DNA of 64,000 nucleotides from Myxococcus stipitatus DSM 14675 (lineage in GTDB: Bacteria; Myxococcota; Myxococcia; Myxococcales; Myxococcaceae), in contig NC_020126.1 of NCBI RefSeq assembly GCF_000331735.1, positions 4,340,001 through 4,404,000 on the forward strand. Direction: 5' to 3'. Shown here piece after piece: positions 45,063 through 53,468 of this stretch (the first letter of the stretch is position 1; each line of letters opens with the position of its first letter). The notes under the pieces are model-generated. The model ran no database searches. It saw only the letters and a program-made list of their open reading frames with translations, and was not told the DNA's origin. A program made the position numbers and the translations under genes.

Positions 45063-45782
45063 ATGGACCCTGATTCCAGCATCCCCGCGCTCCCGTGTGT
45101 CGAGCTGGGGGCGACCCTCGAGTTCTACGGCCGTCTGGGTTTCAAGACGACGTATCAGCAGCGCGCGCCCAATCCCTATGCGGCCACGAACCGCCAGGGG
45201 GCGGAGCTCCACTTCTTCGGGGTGAAGGGATTGGACCCCGCGGCCGCCTACAGCGTCTGTCTCATCATCGTGAGCGAGGTGGAGAAGCTGCACGCGGAGT
45301 TCTCGGAGGCCTTTCGTCAGGGCTATGGGAAGGTTCCGCTGCGGGGTGTGCCGCGCATCACCCGGATGAAGAAGGGGCAGTCTCGCTTCACCGTCGTCGA
45401 CCCGAATGGGAACTCCGTCATGTTCATCCGAAAGGACGAGCCGGAGGGGTATGGCGATGATGACGTCGACACGGACGCCCAGCCCGCCTCCGTGTTGGGC
45501 AAGGCCCTCAAGACGGCGCGCCGGTTGCGTGACTTCAAGGGGGACGACGCGATGGCCGCGAAGGTCCTCGACGGCGCGCTGAAGAAGCCCGGAGGCGGGA
45601 CGGTGCTGGAGCGGGCTCGGGTCATCCTGGCCAGCGCGGAGCTGGCCGCGGTCCTGTCGGGCTCGGACCGGGCGCGCGAGCGGCTTCGCGAGCTGGACGC
45701 ACTGGCGCTCTCGGCCTCGGAGCGCGACTCGCTGCGGGAGGAGCACGCCGCGGTGCGGAAGTTCATCGAGGCCGCGAAGTAG
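45063..45782 (+). CDS. VOC-superfamily (glyoxalase/bleomycin-resistance-like) protein with helical extension
   Basis: 239 aa. The first 125 residues have the VOC fold pattern: ELGATLEFYGRLGFKT, a loop, GAELHFFGVKG, YSVCLIIVSEVEKL, and FTVVDPNGNSVMFI. They resemble bleomycin-resistance proteins, where the fold binds drugs or metals. The C-terminal 100 residues (about 140-239) are highly charged and helical (KTARRLRDFKGDDAMAAKVL, ALSGSDRARERLRELDAL), possibly TPR-like. Metal ligands are not clearly conserved, so a binding role is as likely as catalysis. The preceding gap holds the TGACAG operator-like element. Confidence 0.75.
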   Translation: MDPDSSIPALPCVELGATLEFYGRLGFKTTYQQRAPNPYAATNRQGAELHFFGVKGLDPAAAYSVCLIIVSEVEKLHAEFSEAFRQGYGKVPLRGVPRITRMKKGQSRFTVVDPNGNSVMFIRKDEPEGYGDDDVDTDAQPASVLGKALKTARRLRDFKGDDAMAAKVLDGALKKPGGGTVLERARVILASAELAAVLSGSDRARERLRELDALALSASERDSLREEHAAVRKFIEAAK

Positions 45783-45808
45783 ACGCGGCGCTTCGCGCGT
45801 CGAGCGAG

Positions 45809-45838
45809 GAGGCCAGGAGCCGTCGAGCCCCTGGCCTC
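45809..45838. terminator. Bidirectional hairpin between convergent genes
   Basis: Perfect 9-bp stem GAGGCCAGG / CCTGGCCTC with a 12-nt loop in the 66-base gap between the VOC gene and the convergent dehydratase gene. No U-run. Confidence 0.45.
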
Positions 45839-45848
45839 GGCACGGGCA

Positions 45849-46328
45849 CTACCCTCGGACGACGGCGGTCCAGGTGCCCTTCACCACCAGGTCGCCGCGC
45901 TGGTTGCGCGACTCGGTGGTGGCGATGAGGAACTGCTTGCCCGCCTTCTCGTAGACATCCGAGATGCGGCCCGTGGTCGTCATCACGTCGCCGGGACGCA
46001 TGACGTCCAGGAACTCCAGCTCCTGCTCACCGTGCACGAGCATCAGCAGGTTCAGGTCGAGCTCCGGGTCCGCGACGGCGCTGGCGAACGGGCGGATGGC
46101 GAAGACGACGGCGAAGCTGGGGAAGGCAATCAAGTCCCCATAGGGGCCCGCCTTGGCGGCCTGGTCGTCGTAGAGGAGGGGACTGACGTGGGCGGGGGGC
46201 TCGCCCGGGGTTCCGGCGGCGGGGTGCGCACCTCCCACGGCGAAGGTGAACTCGCGCAGCTTCTCCGCGCCGATCGTGTACGTGAACGGGCCGTACTCCC
46301 GGCCGATGAAGCGCTTGTCGATGGCCAT
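45849..46328 (-). CDS. MaoC-like hydroxyacyl dehydratase subunit (HadA-like)
   Basis: 159-aa hot-dog-fold protein of the FAS1-type dehydratase N-terminal family (MaoC_dehydrat_N). Sequence: FIGREYGPFTYTIGAEKLREFTFAVGG at the start, then YDDQAAKAGPYGDLIAFPSFAVVF, and DVMRPGDVMTTTGRISDVYEKAGKQFLIATTESRNQRGDLV. It lacks the catalytic Asp-His motif, so it should pair with the subunit encoded 5 bases upstream, as HadA pairs with HadB in mycobacterial fatty-acid elongation. Start ATG 46328; the longer frame to 46682 overlaps the partner gene. Confidence 0.82.
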   Translation of the reverse strand: MAIDKRFIGREYGPFTYTIGAEKLREFTFAVGGAHPAAGTPGEPPAHVSPLLYDDQAAKAGPYGDLIAFPSFAVVFAIRPFASAVADPELDLNLLMLVHGEQELEFLDVMRPGDVMTTTGRISDVYEKAGKQFLIATTESRNQRGDLVVKGTWTAVVRG

Positions 46329-46333
46329 GGTGT

Positions 46334-46729
46334 CTATCCGATGGAGGCTTCGACGACGGCGCCCTTGAGGACGGCCTCGCCGCGCTGGTTGGTGGCGGTG
46401 ACTTCGGTGGTGAGTCGGCCCGCTTCGATGGCGGTGACGCGGCCCTCGAAGGTGACGGTGTCGTCGGGGCGAACGGGGCGCGAGAAGCGCACCTTCACCT
46501 TGCGGATGCGGCCCGGGTCGCCCACGAAGACGGCGACGGCTTCCACCGCCCAGCCCAGCGTGCAGAGCCCCTGGAGGATGACGCCGTCGAGGCCGGCCAC
46601 CTTGCCGACCTCCGGGTCGATGTGGATGGGATTGAAGTCGCCGGATGCGCCCGCGTAGTAGATGGGCCGGTACACGTCGCACTCGCGGACGTGCGTGAAG
46701 GTATCGCCTACCTGGAAGGAGCGTGCCAT
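46334..46729 (-). CDS. MaoC-like hydroxyacyl dehydratase catalytic subunit (HadB-like)
   Basis: 131-aa R-hydratase/dehydratase. The hydratase-2 motif YAGASGDFNPIHIDPEVGKVAG (catalytic Asp and His) is intact, followed by GLDGVILQGLCTLGW and the hot-dog helix. It should dehydrate 3-hydroxyacyl-ACP or -CoA together with the next gene product. The start ATG at 46729 has GGAAGG six bases upstream; the open frame to 46777 is not conserved. It sits in one operon with the SDR, coaE and the second subunit. Confidence 0.85.
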   Translation of the reverse strand: MARSFQVGDTFTHVRECDVYRPIYYAGASGDFNPIHIDPEVGKVAGLDGVILQGLCTLGWAVEAVAVFVGDPGRIRKVKVRFSRPVRPDDTVTFEGRVTAIEAGRLTTEVTATNQRGEAVLKGAVVEASIG

Positions 46730-46778
46730 GAGGCCTTCCGGTCTATCACGGCCCCGCCCGGCGTCACCCTCCGTCAAC

Positions 46779-47909
46779 TCACCCCGTCGCGGTGCCCTGG
46801 TCCAGCGGGTCTTCCACCTCGGAGCCCTCGCGGCGCTTGCGGTACTGCTCCCGCACGTAGGCCACCAGCTGGTCCAGGTACGAGGACAGGGGAGGGCAGC
46901 GGACCCCCGTGCCGTCCAGCAGCTCCAGGGTGTTGTGGCAGTTGTAGATGGCCAGGTGGTTGACGTAGCTGATGGCCGCCCGCTGGGGGCGGGCCAGCTT
47001 CTCCAGCAGCGGCAGCCGCAGCATGACGTCGGCGGCGCGCGCGGAGAGGTTGAAGCGGGGCAGCTTCTTGTTGGCCTTCTCCGCGATGAGCTCGTACACG
47101 CGGCGCGCGCTCATGGGATTGGGGTCCACCAGGTGGAAGGTGCGGCCCACGGCGCGCGGGTCCTTCGACAGCCGCCACACCGCCTCCACCACGAAGTCCA
47201 CCGGCACCACGTTGAGCGGCGCCACGCCGTTGCCCGGCAGCGGCAGCGGCACCACCAGCGGTGAGGTGACCAGCAGGATGCCCAGGTAGTAGGGCCCCTC
47301 GAACTTGTCGATCTCGCCCGTGCGGGAGTCGCCCACCACGCTGGACGGCCGGATGATGGTGATGGGCAGGGTGGCGCCGGCGCGGGTGACGAGCCGCTCC
47401 GCCTGGAACTTCGTCTCCTCGTAGGGGTTGCGGAAGCCCTGGCCCCGGTCCAGCTCGTCCTCGGCGATGACGCCCAGCCGGTCTCCGGACACGTAGCAGG
47501 TGGAGAAGTGGTTGAAGCGCGCCAGGTGCTCGCAGTCGCGCGCCAGCTCCAGCATGTTGCGCGTGCCGTCCACGTTGACGCGCCACGCGGTGTCCTTGGG
47601 CACGCCCAGCTGCGCCACGGCGGCCAGGTGGAAGATGTCCGTCACCCGCTCGCACAGGCGCTGGTACTCCTCGCCGGACAGGCCCAGGTGCATGTCCACC
47701 ACGTCACCGGTGAGCAGCTCCACGGTGGCGCCCTTCAAGCGGGCCGCGTGCTTCTGGGCCTCCTTGAGCGCCTTGGGCTGGACCAGCGCGTAGATGTGCC
47801 CCTTCGGATCCTCCCGGGCGATGTGCTCCACCAGCCGCTTGCCGATGAACCCTGGGTAACCCGTGACGAAGTACGTCCCGGCGCCGGCCTTCTTGCGCGT
47901 CTCGCTCAT
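46779..47909 (-). CDS. Extended SDR, fatty-acyl reductase/thioester reductase-like
   Basis: 376-aa NAD(P)-binding SDR. The nucleotide motif is TGYPGFIG (a TGxxGxxG variant); catalytic residues are in NHFSTCYVSG and NPYEETKFQAE (Tyr and Lys). A hydrophobic substrate region (YYLGILLVTSPLVVPLPLPG) and the C-terminal helices are like those of fatty-acyl-CoA reductases and thioester-reductase (Lys2-type) domains, which reduce acyl thioesters to aldehydes or alcohols. Neighbouring dehydratase subunits support a lipid role, but substrate and product are not known. It starts 23 bases downstream of coaE. Confidence 0.8.
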   Translation of the reverse strand: MSETRKKAGAGTYFVTGYPGFIGKRLVEHIAREDPKGHIYALVQPKALKEAQKHAARLKGATVELLTGDVVDMHLGLSGEEYQRLCERVTDIFHLAAVAQLGVPKDTAWRVNVDGTRNMLELARDCEHLARFNHFSTCYVSGDRLGVIAEDELDRGQGFRNPYEETKFQAERLVTRAGATLPITIIRPSSVVGDSRTGEIDKFEGPYYLGILLVTSPLVVPLPLPGNGVAPLNVVPVDFVVEAVWRLSKDPRAVGRTFHLVDPNPMSARRVYELIAEKANKKLPRFNLSARAADVMLRLPLLEKLARPQRAAISYVNHLAIYNCHNTLELLDGTGVRCPPLSSYLDQLVAYVREQYRKRREGSEVEDPLDQGTATG

Positions 47910-47932
47910 TGCGCGCGCAGCATACCCGTCCG

Positions 47933-48529
47933 TCAGCCGCGCGCGAGCATGGCGCGCCAGACTGTTTCCACCTGGGCTCGGGTGGCCGCCAGGTCCCCGC
48001 TGTTATCGATGACCCACGTCGCGTGTGTCCGCTTGTCATCCAGGGGGAGCTGGGACGTCAGCCGGGCCTCGGCCGCCGCCTCGTCCAGCCCGTCGCGCGC
48101 CATCAGCCGCGCCTTCTGCAGCTCCCGAGGCACCCACACCAGGGCCACCCCTTCCAGCCAGTGGTGCATCCCCGCCTCGATGAGCAGCGGCACGTCGTAG
48201 ACGGCGCGCGCCACGCCTCGCTCCTCCAGGAACTGGAGCTTCTCCAGGAAGGCCTCGCGCACGCGCGGGTGGGTGATGGCGTTGAGCGCGGTGCGCTCGG
48301 CCTCGTTGCCGAAGACGCGGGCGGCGAGCTTCGCCCGGTCCAGCCGCCCGTCCGGGCCAATCACACCGGGGAAGCGCTCCGCGATGGAGGCAAGCCCCGG
48401 CGTGCCCGGCTCCACCACCTGCCGGGCCAGCACGTCCGCGTCGATGACCTCCGCGCCCAGCTCCCGGAGCATCCGCGTGACGGTGCTCTTGCCGGATGAG
48501 ATGCCCCCCGTCAGCCCGAAGACGTGCAC
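47933..48529 (-). CDS. coaE: Dephospho-CoA kinase
   Basis: 198-aa CoaE, which phosphorylates dephospho-CoA on the ribose 3'-OH, the last step of CoA synthesis. P-loop GGISSGKST (8-16), substrate region VIDADVLARQVVEPGTPGL, NAITHPRVREAFLEKL and YDVPLLIEAG are all typical. Full family length. It is part of a minus-strand operon running from the secreted protein gene (10 bases upstream) to the lipid-related SDR downstream. Confidence 0.95.
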   Translation of the reverse strand: MHVFGLTGGISSGKSTVTRMLRELGAEVIDADVLARQVVEPGTPGLASIAERFPGVIGPDGRLDRAKLAARVFGNEAERTALNAITHPRVREAFLEKLQFLEERGVARAVYDVPLLIEAGMHHWLEGVALVWVPRELQKARLMARDGLDEAAAEARLTSQLPLDDKRTHATWVIDNSGDLAATRAQVETVWRAMLARG

Positions 48530-48539
48530 GGTGGGGGGC

Positions 48540-49010
48540 CTACTTCGCGGCCTTCTGCGTGGTGAACGTGAACGACTGCACCGTCTTGCCGTCCTCGTTG
48601 AAGAAGATGGCCAGGCCCAGCTTGGGGTAGAGGAAGTAGGTGCGGAAGTCGTCGGTGAGCTTGCGCTGGTAGCACGGCGCCGAGGGCACGGGGCCGGAGG
48701 GGCAGGCGGGGCCGTAGCTGGTCTCGATGGTCTCCTTGTCGATGACCGGCCCGGGGAAGACGTCGATGCGCTCGATGAGCTGTGAGGTGGGGTCCACCTT
48801 GAACTGGGCCTGGCTGGTGCCCTTGATGGCCTCCTTGCCCAGGTAGGCGATGGTCTCCTTGCCGTCCTGGCTCACGGTTCGCGAGGGCTCGCCGAACTTC
48901 TTGATGACTTCGTCCTTCTTGGTGACGCCAGGCTCCACGCCCTGCCAGGGCTTGGCGGCGGCGGGGAAGGCCAGGGCGAATACGGCGAGCGCGGTCAGGG
49001 TCCTCATCAC
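48540..49010 (-). CDS. Secreted protein of unknown function
   Basis: 156 aa with a clear signal peptide (1-19, ending AAA). The mature part starts KPWQGVEPGVTKKDEVIKKFGEPSRTV, a pattern like the N-terminus of BamE/SmpA-type outer-membrane assembly lipoproteins, though there is no lipobox. Two Cys (ACPSGPVPSAPC, about 112-123) could form a disulfide. The C-terminal half is beta-rich. Either of two adjacent ATG codons could be used. It is the first gene of the coaE operon and diverges from the cytochrome gene. A BamE-like fold is my inference. Confidence 0.7.
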   Translation of the reverse strand: MMRTLTALAVFALAFPAAAKPWQGVEPGVTKKDEVIKKFGEPSRTVSQDGKETIAYLGKEAIKGTSQAQFKVDPTSQLIERIDVFPGPVIDKETIETSYGPACPSGPVPSAPCYQRKLTDDFRTYFLYPKLGLAIFFNEDGKTVQSFTFTTQKAAK

Positions 49011-49102
49011 GACTTCCTCCCTAATGGAAAGGGCGGGCGGGGCTCAAGCGCTGCCCTCTCTTTCAACGGACGATTCCGACAGGCATTCAACCACGAGACG
49101 CC

Positions 49103-49131
49103 TTGCCCCGTCCGGGGGGGTCTGCTACTTC
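49103..49131 (+). promoter_or_regulatory. Candidate promoter of the tetraheme cytochrome gene, apparently leaderless
   Basis: TTGCCC (49103-49108), a 17-base spacer and TACTTC (49126-49131). The predicted start of transcription coincides with the ATG at 49139. No Shine-Dalgarno sequence. Confidence 0.35.
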
Positions 49132-49138
49132 GCGAGCC

Positions 49139-49651
49139 ATGCGCGCATCTGGCTTCAGGGTCCTGCCCGTCCTCCTGCTGGCCCTTTGTGGCGCGGCCGG
49201 AGCGGCGGATTTCGTCGGCGCCGACAGCTGCAAGGGCTGCCACCCGGAGGCCTACGAGGCGTGGATGCAGTCCAAGCACGCCCGCGCGGTGAGCTCCCTG
49301 TCCGAGCAGCAGCAGAAGGACGGCCGGTGTCTGTCGTGCCACTCGCCGGACCAGGTGGCCCAGCAGCAGGCCAGTGTGAGCTGTGAGACATGTCACGGAG
49401 GGGGGCAGTACTACTCGCCCGAGTACGTGATGAAGGACCCGGAGCTGGCGCGGCTGGTGGGGTTGGTGGACCCGTCGGAGAAGCAGTGCCGCTCCTGCCA
49501 TGACGCTTCCTCGCCCTCCTTGCGGCCGTTCGACTTCAAGGAGTCGCTGAAGGCCATCGACCACTGGTCCGCGGAGCGCGCCCGTCGCGCGGCCCGCACC
49601 GAGGCGTCTGCTCCCGTGACAACCCCTCCCACCACCACCGCGAAGAAATAA
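49139..49651 (+). CDS. Secreted tetraheme c-type cytochrome
   Basis: 170 aa. Signal peptide 1-23 (GAAGAAD). Four CxxCH heme-binding motifs: CKGCH (31-35), CLSCH (64-68), CETCH (82-86) and CRSCH (117-121). The spacing resembles the cytochrome c554 family (NrfH/NapC-like electron carriers or perchlorate-type soluble multihemes), with a Lys/Thr/Pro-rich tail. Periplasmic electron transfer is likely; the partner oxidoreductase is not in this window. engB begins 4 bases after its stop, which is odd given their unrelated jobs. Confidence 0.85.
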   Translation: MRASGFRVLPVLLLALCGAAGAADFVGADSCKGCHPEAYEAWMQSKHARAVSSLSEQQQKDGRCLSCHSPDQVAQQQASVSCETCHGGGQYYSPEYVMKDPELARLVGLVDPSEKQCRSCHDASSPSLRPFDFKESLKAIDHWSAERARRAARTEASAPVTTPPTTTAKK

Positions 49652-49655
49652 CCGC

Positions 49656-50297
49656 GTGATCAAGATTCTCGACGCACGCTTCGTCATCACCGCCGTGGAG
49701 CCCAAGGGCTATCCACAGGGACACACCGCCGAGGTGGCCTTCGTCGGCCGCTCCAACGTCGGCAAGTCCTCCATGATCAACACGCTCACCGGCCGCAAGA
49801 AGCTGGTGCGCGTGTCCAACACGCCGGGCCGCACCCGCACGCTCAACTTCTTCGACGTGGACCTGGAGCGAGGCTCCTTCCGTCACCAGGTCCGCTTGTG
49901 TGACTTGCCGGGCTACGGCTTCGCCCGCGCGAGCAAGGCGGACAAGGCCCAGTGGGAGAAGATGATCACCACCTACCTGGAGAAGCGTCATCGCCTGGAG
50001 GTGGTGGTGAGCATCATCGACGCGGAGGTGGGGCCCACGCCGGATGACCTCGCCACGCTCGACTATCTCCAGTCGCACAAGCGCAAGGTGATGGTGGTGG
50101 CGACGAAGATCGACCGCCTCACCAAGGCCAAGACGCGCCCCCGCCTGGTGGAATTGTCGAAGCAGCTGGACCTGCCCATGGAGGCCATCCTGCCGTTCTC
50201 CTCGACGGAGCCGCGGGGCGTGGACGAGGTCTGGAACGCGCTGCTCGACACGTTCGGCAAGGCCAGCCGCGTCCGTCCCGAGGGCTCCGAGGACTGA
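49656..50297 (+). CDS. engB: Ribosome biogenesis GTPase EngB/YsxC
   Basis: 213-aa TRAFAC GTPase needed for 50S assembly. G1 GRSNVGKSS (31-39), G2 TPGRTRTLNFF, G3 DLPGYGFA, G4 TKID and the G5-like ILPFSSTEPRG are all present. GTG start 4 bases after the cytochrome stop, implying co-transcription. Typical family length. Confidence 0.94.
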   Translation: MIKILDARFVITAVEPKGYPQGHTAEVAFVGRSNVGKSSMINTLTGRKKLVRVSNTPGRTRTLNFFDVDLERGSFRHQVRLCDLPGYGFARASKADKAQWEKMITTYLEKRHRLEVVVSIIDAEVGPTPDDLATLDYLQSHKRKVMVVATKIDRLTKAKTRPRLVELSKQLDLPMEAILPFSSTEPRGVDEVWNALLDTFGKASRVRPEGSED

Positions 50298-50369
50298 GAG
50301 CATCGGGTAGTCGCCGCTCGGGAGGGGGTTCCTCTCCCGACGCGCGGGGCGCTGTGGTAGGCACGCCCC

Positions 50370-52037
50370 GTGTCCGAGAACGGCAAGGGTAATGGCAGGG
50401 ATTCGCAGCTCGCCTTGCGCGAGCTGCAGCAGCAGTTGATGCGGTTGTCGCCCAAGCGGCGGGTGGATGCGCTGCTGGACGGGCCGGATGCTCAGGCCGT
50501 CGTGCGCGCGCTGCCGCCGGAGAGCCTCTACCTCACCATCCAGGAGGTGGGCCTGGCGGATGCGACGGAGCTCGTGCAGCTCGCGTCCCCCGCGCAGTTC
50601 CGCGCCTTCGTGGACCTGGGAGCGTGGACGCGCGACAAGCTGGACGCGCATCAGGTGCTCACGTGGCTGCGCGCCTCGCGCGGTGGCTTCGACGACACCG
50701 AGGAGTTCCTGCGCAAGCTCCACGGGATGGACCTGGAGGTGCTGGAGCTGGTGCTGCGCGAGTTCGTCGTCCTCCATGACCGCGAGGAGAACCCGGACGT
50801 CAACCCGCAGGGCGTGACGATGGAGACGCCCGAGGGCCGCTACCTCGTCGAAATCACCGCCGAGGGCGTGGAGATGTCCGCGGTGCGCGCGCTCGTCAAC
50901 GACCTCATCGCGGAGAACCCCTTCGAGGCGGTGCGTCTGCTGGAGGCCGTGCGCTGGGAGATTCCGGGCGAGCTGGAGGAGACCGCGTTCCAGTTCCGCA
51001 AGGGCCGCCTGTTGGACCTGGGCTTCCCCTCGCTGGAGGACGCGGTGTCGCTCTTCAGCCGCGTGGACGTGGGACCCCCGCGCGGGCGCGCCGCGAGCAC
51101 GGCGCTGGCGTCGGCCCAGGGCCACGTGGACTACCTCGAGGCCGCCTTCCGGGGCCTCACTGACGTGGAGCGGCAGAACGCCGAGGACGAGCTGACCAGC
51201 GTGGCCAACGCGGTGCTCGTGGCGGAGCTGGCGGACCCGGGGGACCTGGACGCCGTGCGCCGCGTGGGAGAGATGACGCGGGACTCCCTCTCGCTGGGCC
51301 TGGAGCACCTGACGGGCGGGGACCCCGCTCGAGCCACGGAGGTGCTGCGCGACACGCCGCTGCGGCGTGTGTTCCAGACGGGCTTCTCGCTGACGCTCCA
51401 GCTCAAGTTCCGCGCGGACCGGCTGGCCAAGGCGCCGGGCGCGGTGGTGGATGGCGTGCTGATGGTGCTGCCCGAGGAGGCCGCCGCGGTGGAGGCCCTG
51501 CGTCGCAAGCGTCCTCGCCGCGCGCTGCGGGTGGAGGGCGCGGAGCCCGTGCCGTTCCGCTCCCTGCGCGAGATTGCCGCCAGCGAGGCCGTGCTGGCCC
51601 GCGCGGAGGCCCAGGTGGAGGTGCTCCGCGGAGTGTTGGGTGGAACACCCGAGGCGGCGCGCGCGGCGGTGGCCCGCTTCGGCGTGCCCATGGAGGCGCT
51701 GGGCGTGGAGCGCCTCTTCGCCGCGGTGGTGGCCATGGCGGTGCTGGAGGGCCGGGCGGATGCGCGGCCGGTGCCGCTGGGGCGCGGGGCGGAGTTGGGC
51801 CAGCGACTCTTCGAGGGCACCCCGCAGGCGCCTCGGCTGCTGGCCTCCGCGTCGGAGCGGGCCCTGTCGGGGCTGGAGGGCGCGGTGGCGCCGGAGGCTC
51901 GGGAGGAGCTGCGTCGCATGGTCGGCTCGACGCTCGCGAAGCTGCTGTCGGAGCTGGGCGCCAGTTGGCTGGAGGACCTTCAGTGGAGCCCCGTCGCCTC
52001 CGAGGTCCTCCCCATGGAGACGCCCCCGGTGCCGTAG
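50370..52037 (+). CDS. DUF6178 family protein
   Basis: 555 aa, mostly helical, cytosolic. Near the start LRELQQQLMRLSPKRRVDALLDGPDAQAVVRALPPESLYLTIQEVGLADATELVQLASPAQFRAFVDLGAW matches what I know of the DUF6178 family, which is found widely in deltaproteobacteria-type lineages without a known role. The remainder is Ala/Leu/Glu-rich helices. GTG start at 50370; a TAGGCA box lies close upstream. It lies between engB and the Wzy-type gene and ends with a strong hairpin at 52051-52081. Confidence 0.75.
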   Translation: MSENGKGNGRDSQLALRELQQQLMRLSPKRRVDALLDGPDAQAVVRALPPESLYLTIQEVGLADATELVQLASPAQFRAFVDLGAWTRDKLDAHQVLTWLRASRGGFDDTEEFLRKLHGMDLEVLELVLREFVVLHDREENPDVNPQGVTMETPEGRYLVEITAEGVEMSAVRALVNDLIAENPFEAVRLLEAVRWEIPGELEETAFQFRKGRLLDLGFPSLEDAVSLFSRVDVGPPRGRAASTALASAQGHVDYLEAAFRGLTDVERQNAEDELTSVANAVLVAELADPGDLDAVRRVGEMTRDSLSLGLEHLTGGDPARATEVLRDTPLRRVFQTGFSLTLQLKFRADRLAKAPGAVVDGVLMVLPEEAAAVEALRRKRPRRALRVEGAEPVPFRSLREIAASEAVLARAEAQVEVLRGVLGGTPEAARAAVARFGVPMEALGVERLFAAVVAMAVLEGRADARPVPLGRGAELGQRLFEGTPQAPRLLASASERALSGLEGAVAPEAREELRRMVGSTLAKLLSELGASWLEDLQWSPVASEVLPMETPPVP

Positions 52038-52050
52038 CTTTTTCAGTCCC

Positions 52051-52081
52051 GGAGGGCCTCGGGCAGTTCCCGGGGCCCTCC
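52051..52081 (+). terminator. Strong hairpin after the DUF6178 gene
   Basis: A 13-bp stem (GGAGGGCCTCGGG / CCCGGGGCCCTCC, one G-U pair) with a 5-nt loop (CAGTT), 13 bases past the stop. No U-run after it; a TTTTT run lies before it. Confidence 0.55.
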
Positions 52082-52187
52082 ATCCTGTGAAGTTCCGGGG
52101 CCTTGCGCGCCTGGAGTCTGGCACGTCGTCTGCTTCTGTCTGGCCCACGCGACGCTCGAGGCGTGGGACTGCCAGAGGAGGAGGGAC

Positions 52188-53468
52188 ATGGTGCCGGGAG
52201 AGCAGGGGCAGCGCCGTGACGTGTGGGCCTTCTACGCGCTGACCGCGTTCGCGGCGGTGATGTACGCGGTGCCCGGAGAGTGGATTCCCGCGCTGGGGCC
52301 GCTGCGGCTGGCGCTGGTGACATCGGGGCTCGCCGCGGGGCTGATGGTGGTGCGGAGGTTGGGACGGGCGGAGCCGCTCTTCCTGGATGGTCCACGAGGC
52401 TGGGCGCTCATCGGCTTCTCGGCCCTGGCGCTGATGTCCGTCTCGTGGGCGGTGAACCCGGAGGTCGCCAGCTACACGGGCATCGAGCTCTTCAAGCTCA
52501 CGGCCATCTACCTCACCGTCGTCAACGTCATCACGAACCAGCGCCGGCTGGCTGTCGTCTGCGGGGCCATGGTGCTCGCGTCGATGGTGACGTCCATCGG
52601 CGTCATCGACTGGTATCGGGTGGGGGAGGACCTGGTGGAGGGCTTCCGCGCGCGCTGGGTGGGCGTGTACGCGGACCCGAACCACATGGCCATGAACATG
52701 GTGCTGGTGGTGCCCCTGGCCGTGGCCTTCATGGCGCGCAAGGGCTCGCCGTGGGTCTGGCGGCTGGCGTGTCTGGTGGCGGCGGTGCTGGCGGTGATTG
52801 CCATCGTCGTGTCTCACTCGCGCGGCGGCTTCATCGGCCTGTCCGTGGCCATGGGCCTGTGGGCCATCCGCGAGAGGCGCCGCATCCAGGCGATCGTCGT
52901 GGGGTCGCTCTTCGTCGTGGGCCTGCTGGTGTTCGCGCCCGACAGCTTCTGGCAGCGCAACGAGACGGTGGCCGCGTTCCACGAGGACGCCTCCGCGATG
53001 GGGCGCGTCTACGCGTGGCAGGTGGCCAGCCGCATGAGCCTGGACCGCCCGCTGCTCGGCGTGGGCGCGGGGAGCTTCCGCTTCGCGTGGGCGGAGTACG
53101 CGCCCCCCGAGGCCCGCCGCGCGTACGTCGCGCACAACATCTTCCTGGATGTGATTGGAGAGCTGGGCTGGGTGGGCATGGCGCTCTTCATGGTGTTCAT
53201 GGGAGGCGCCGCCGGAGGCACGTTCGTCGCGTCGCGCAGCCGGGACGTAGGGTGGCTCGCGCGAGCGTTGTCGGCCTCCATCGCGGGCTACCTGACGTGT
53301 GACCTGTTCTCCGGCTACATTCTCTCCGCGCACTGCTATGTCCTCTTCGGGCTGGCCGCGGCGGCGGAGCGCATCGCTCGCGCGGAGCCGGCCACGGAGT
53401 CGGACAGCGCGCCGGACGCGGGGCGCGCACCCTCGGAGACGTGGGAGGGGACGGGCCATGCGGCGTGA
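52188..53468 (+). CDS. Wzy/O-antigen-ligase-type polysaccharide polymerase
   Basis: 426-aa inner-membrane protein with about ten hydrophobic spans and the Wzy_C signature around VSHSRGGFIGLSVAMGLW plus the periplasmic loop with GVGAGSFRFAWAEYAPPEARRAYVAHNIFLDVIGELG. It should polymerise or ligate undecaprenyl-linked repeat units. The ATG has a strong AGGAGGAGGGAC site. The next gene, a GT4 enzyme, overlaps its last 11 bases. By my recollection of M. xanthus gene order this pair corresponds to the ExoJ (WzyS) and ExoK proteins of spore-coat polysaccharide synthesis; this needs checking and I give no symbol. Confidence 0.85.
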   Translation: MVPGEQGQRRDVWAFYALTAFAAVMYAVPGEWIPALGPLRLALVTSGLAAGLMVVRRLGRAEPLFLDGPRGWALIGFSALALMSVSWAVNPEVASYTGIELFKLTAIYLTVVNVITNQRRLAVVCGAMVLASMVTSIGVIDWYRVGEDLVEGFRARWVGVYADPNHMAMNMVLVVPLAVAFMARKGSPWVWRLACLVAAVLAVIAIVVSHSRGGFIGLSVAMGLWAIRERRRIQAIVVGSLFVVGLLVFAPDSFWQRNETVAAFHEDASAMGRVYAWQVASRMSLDRPLLGVGAGSFRFAWAEYAPPEARRAYVAHNIFLDVIGELGWVGMALFMVFMGGAAGGTFVASRSRDVGWLARALSASIAGYLTCDLFSGYILSAHCYVLFGLAAAAERIARAEPATESDSAPDAGRAPSETWEGTGHAA

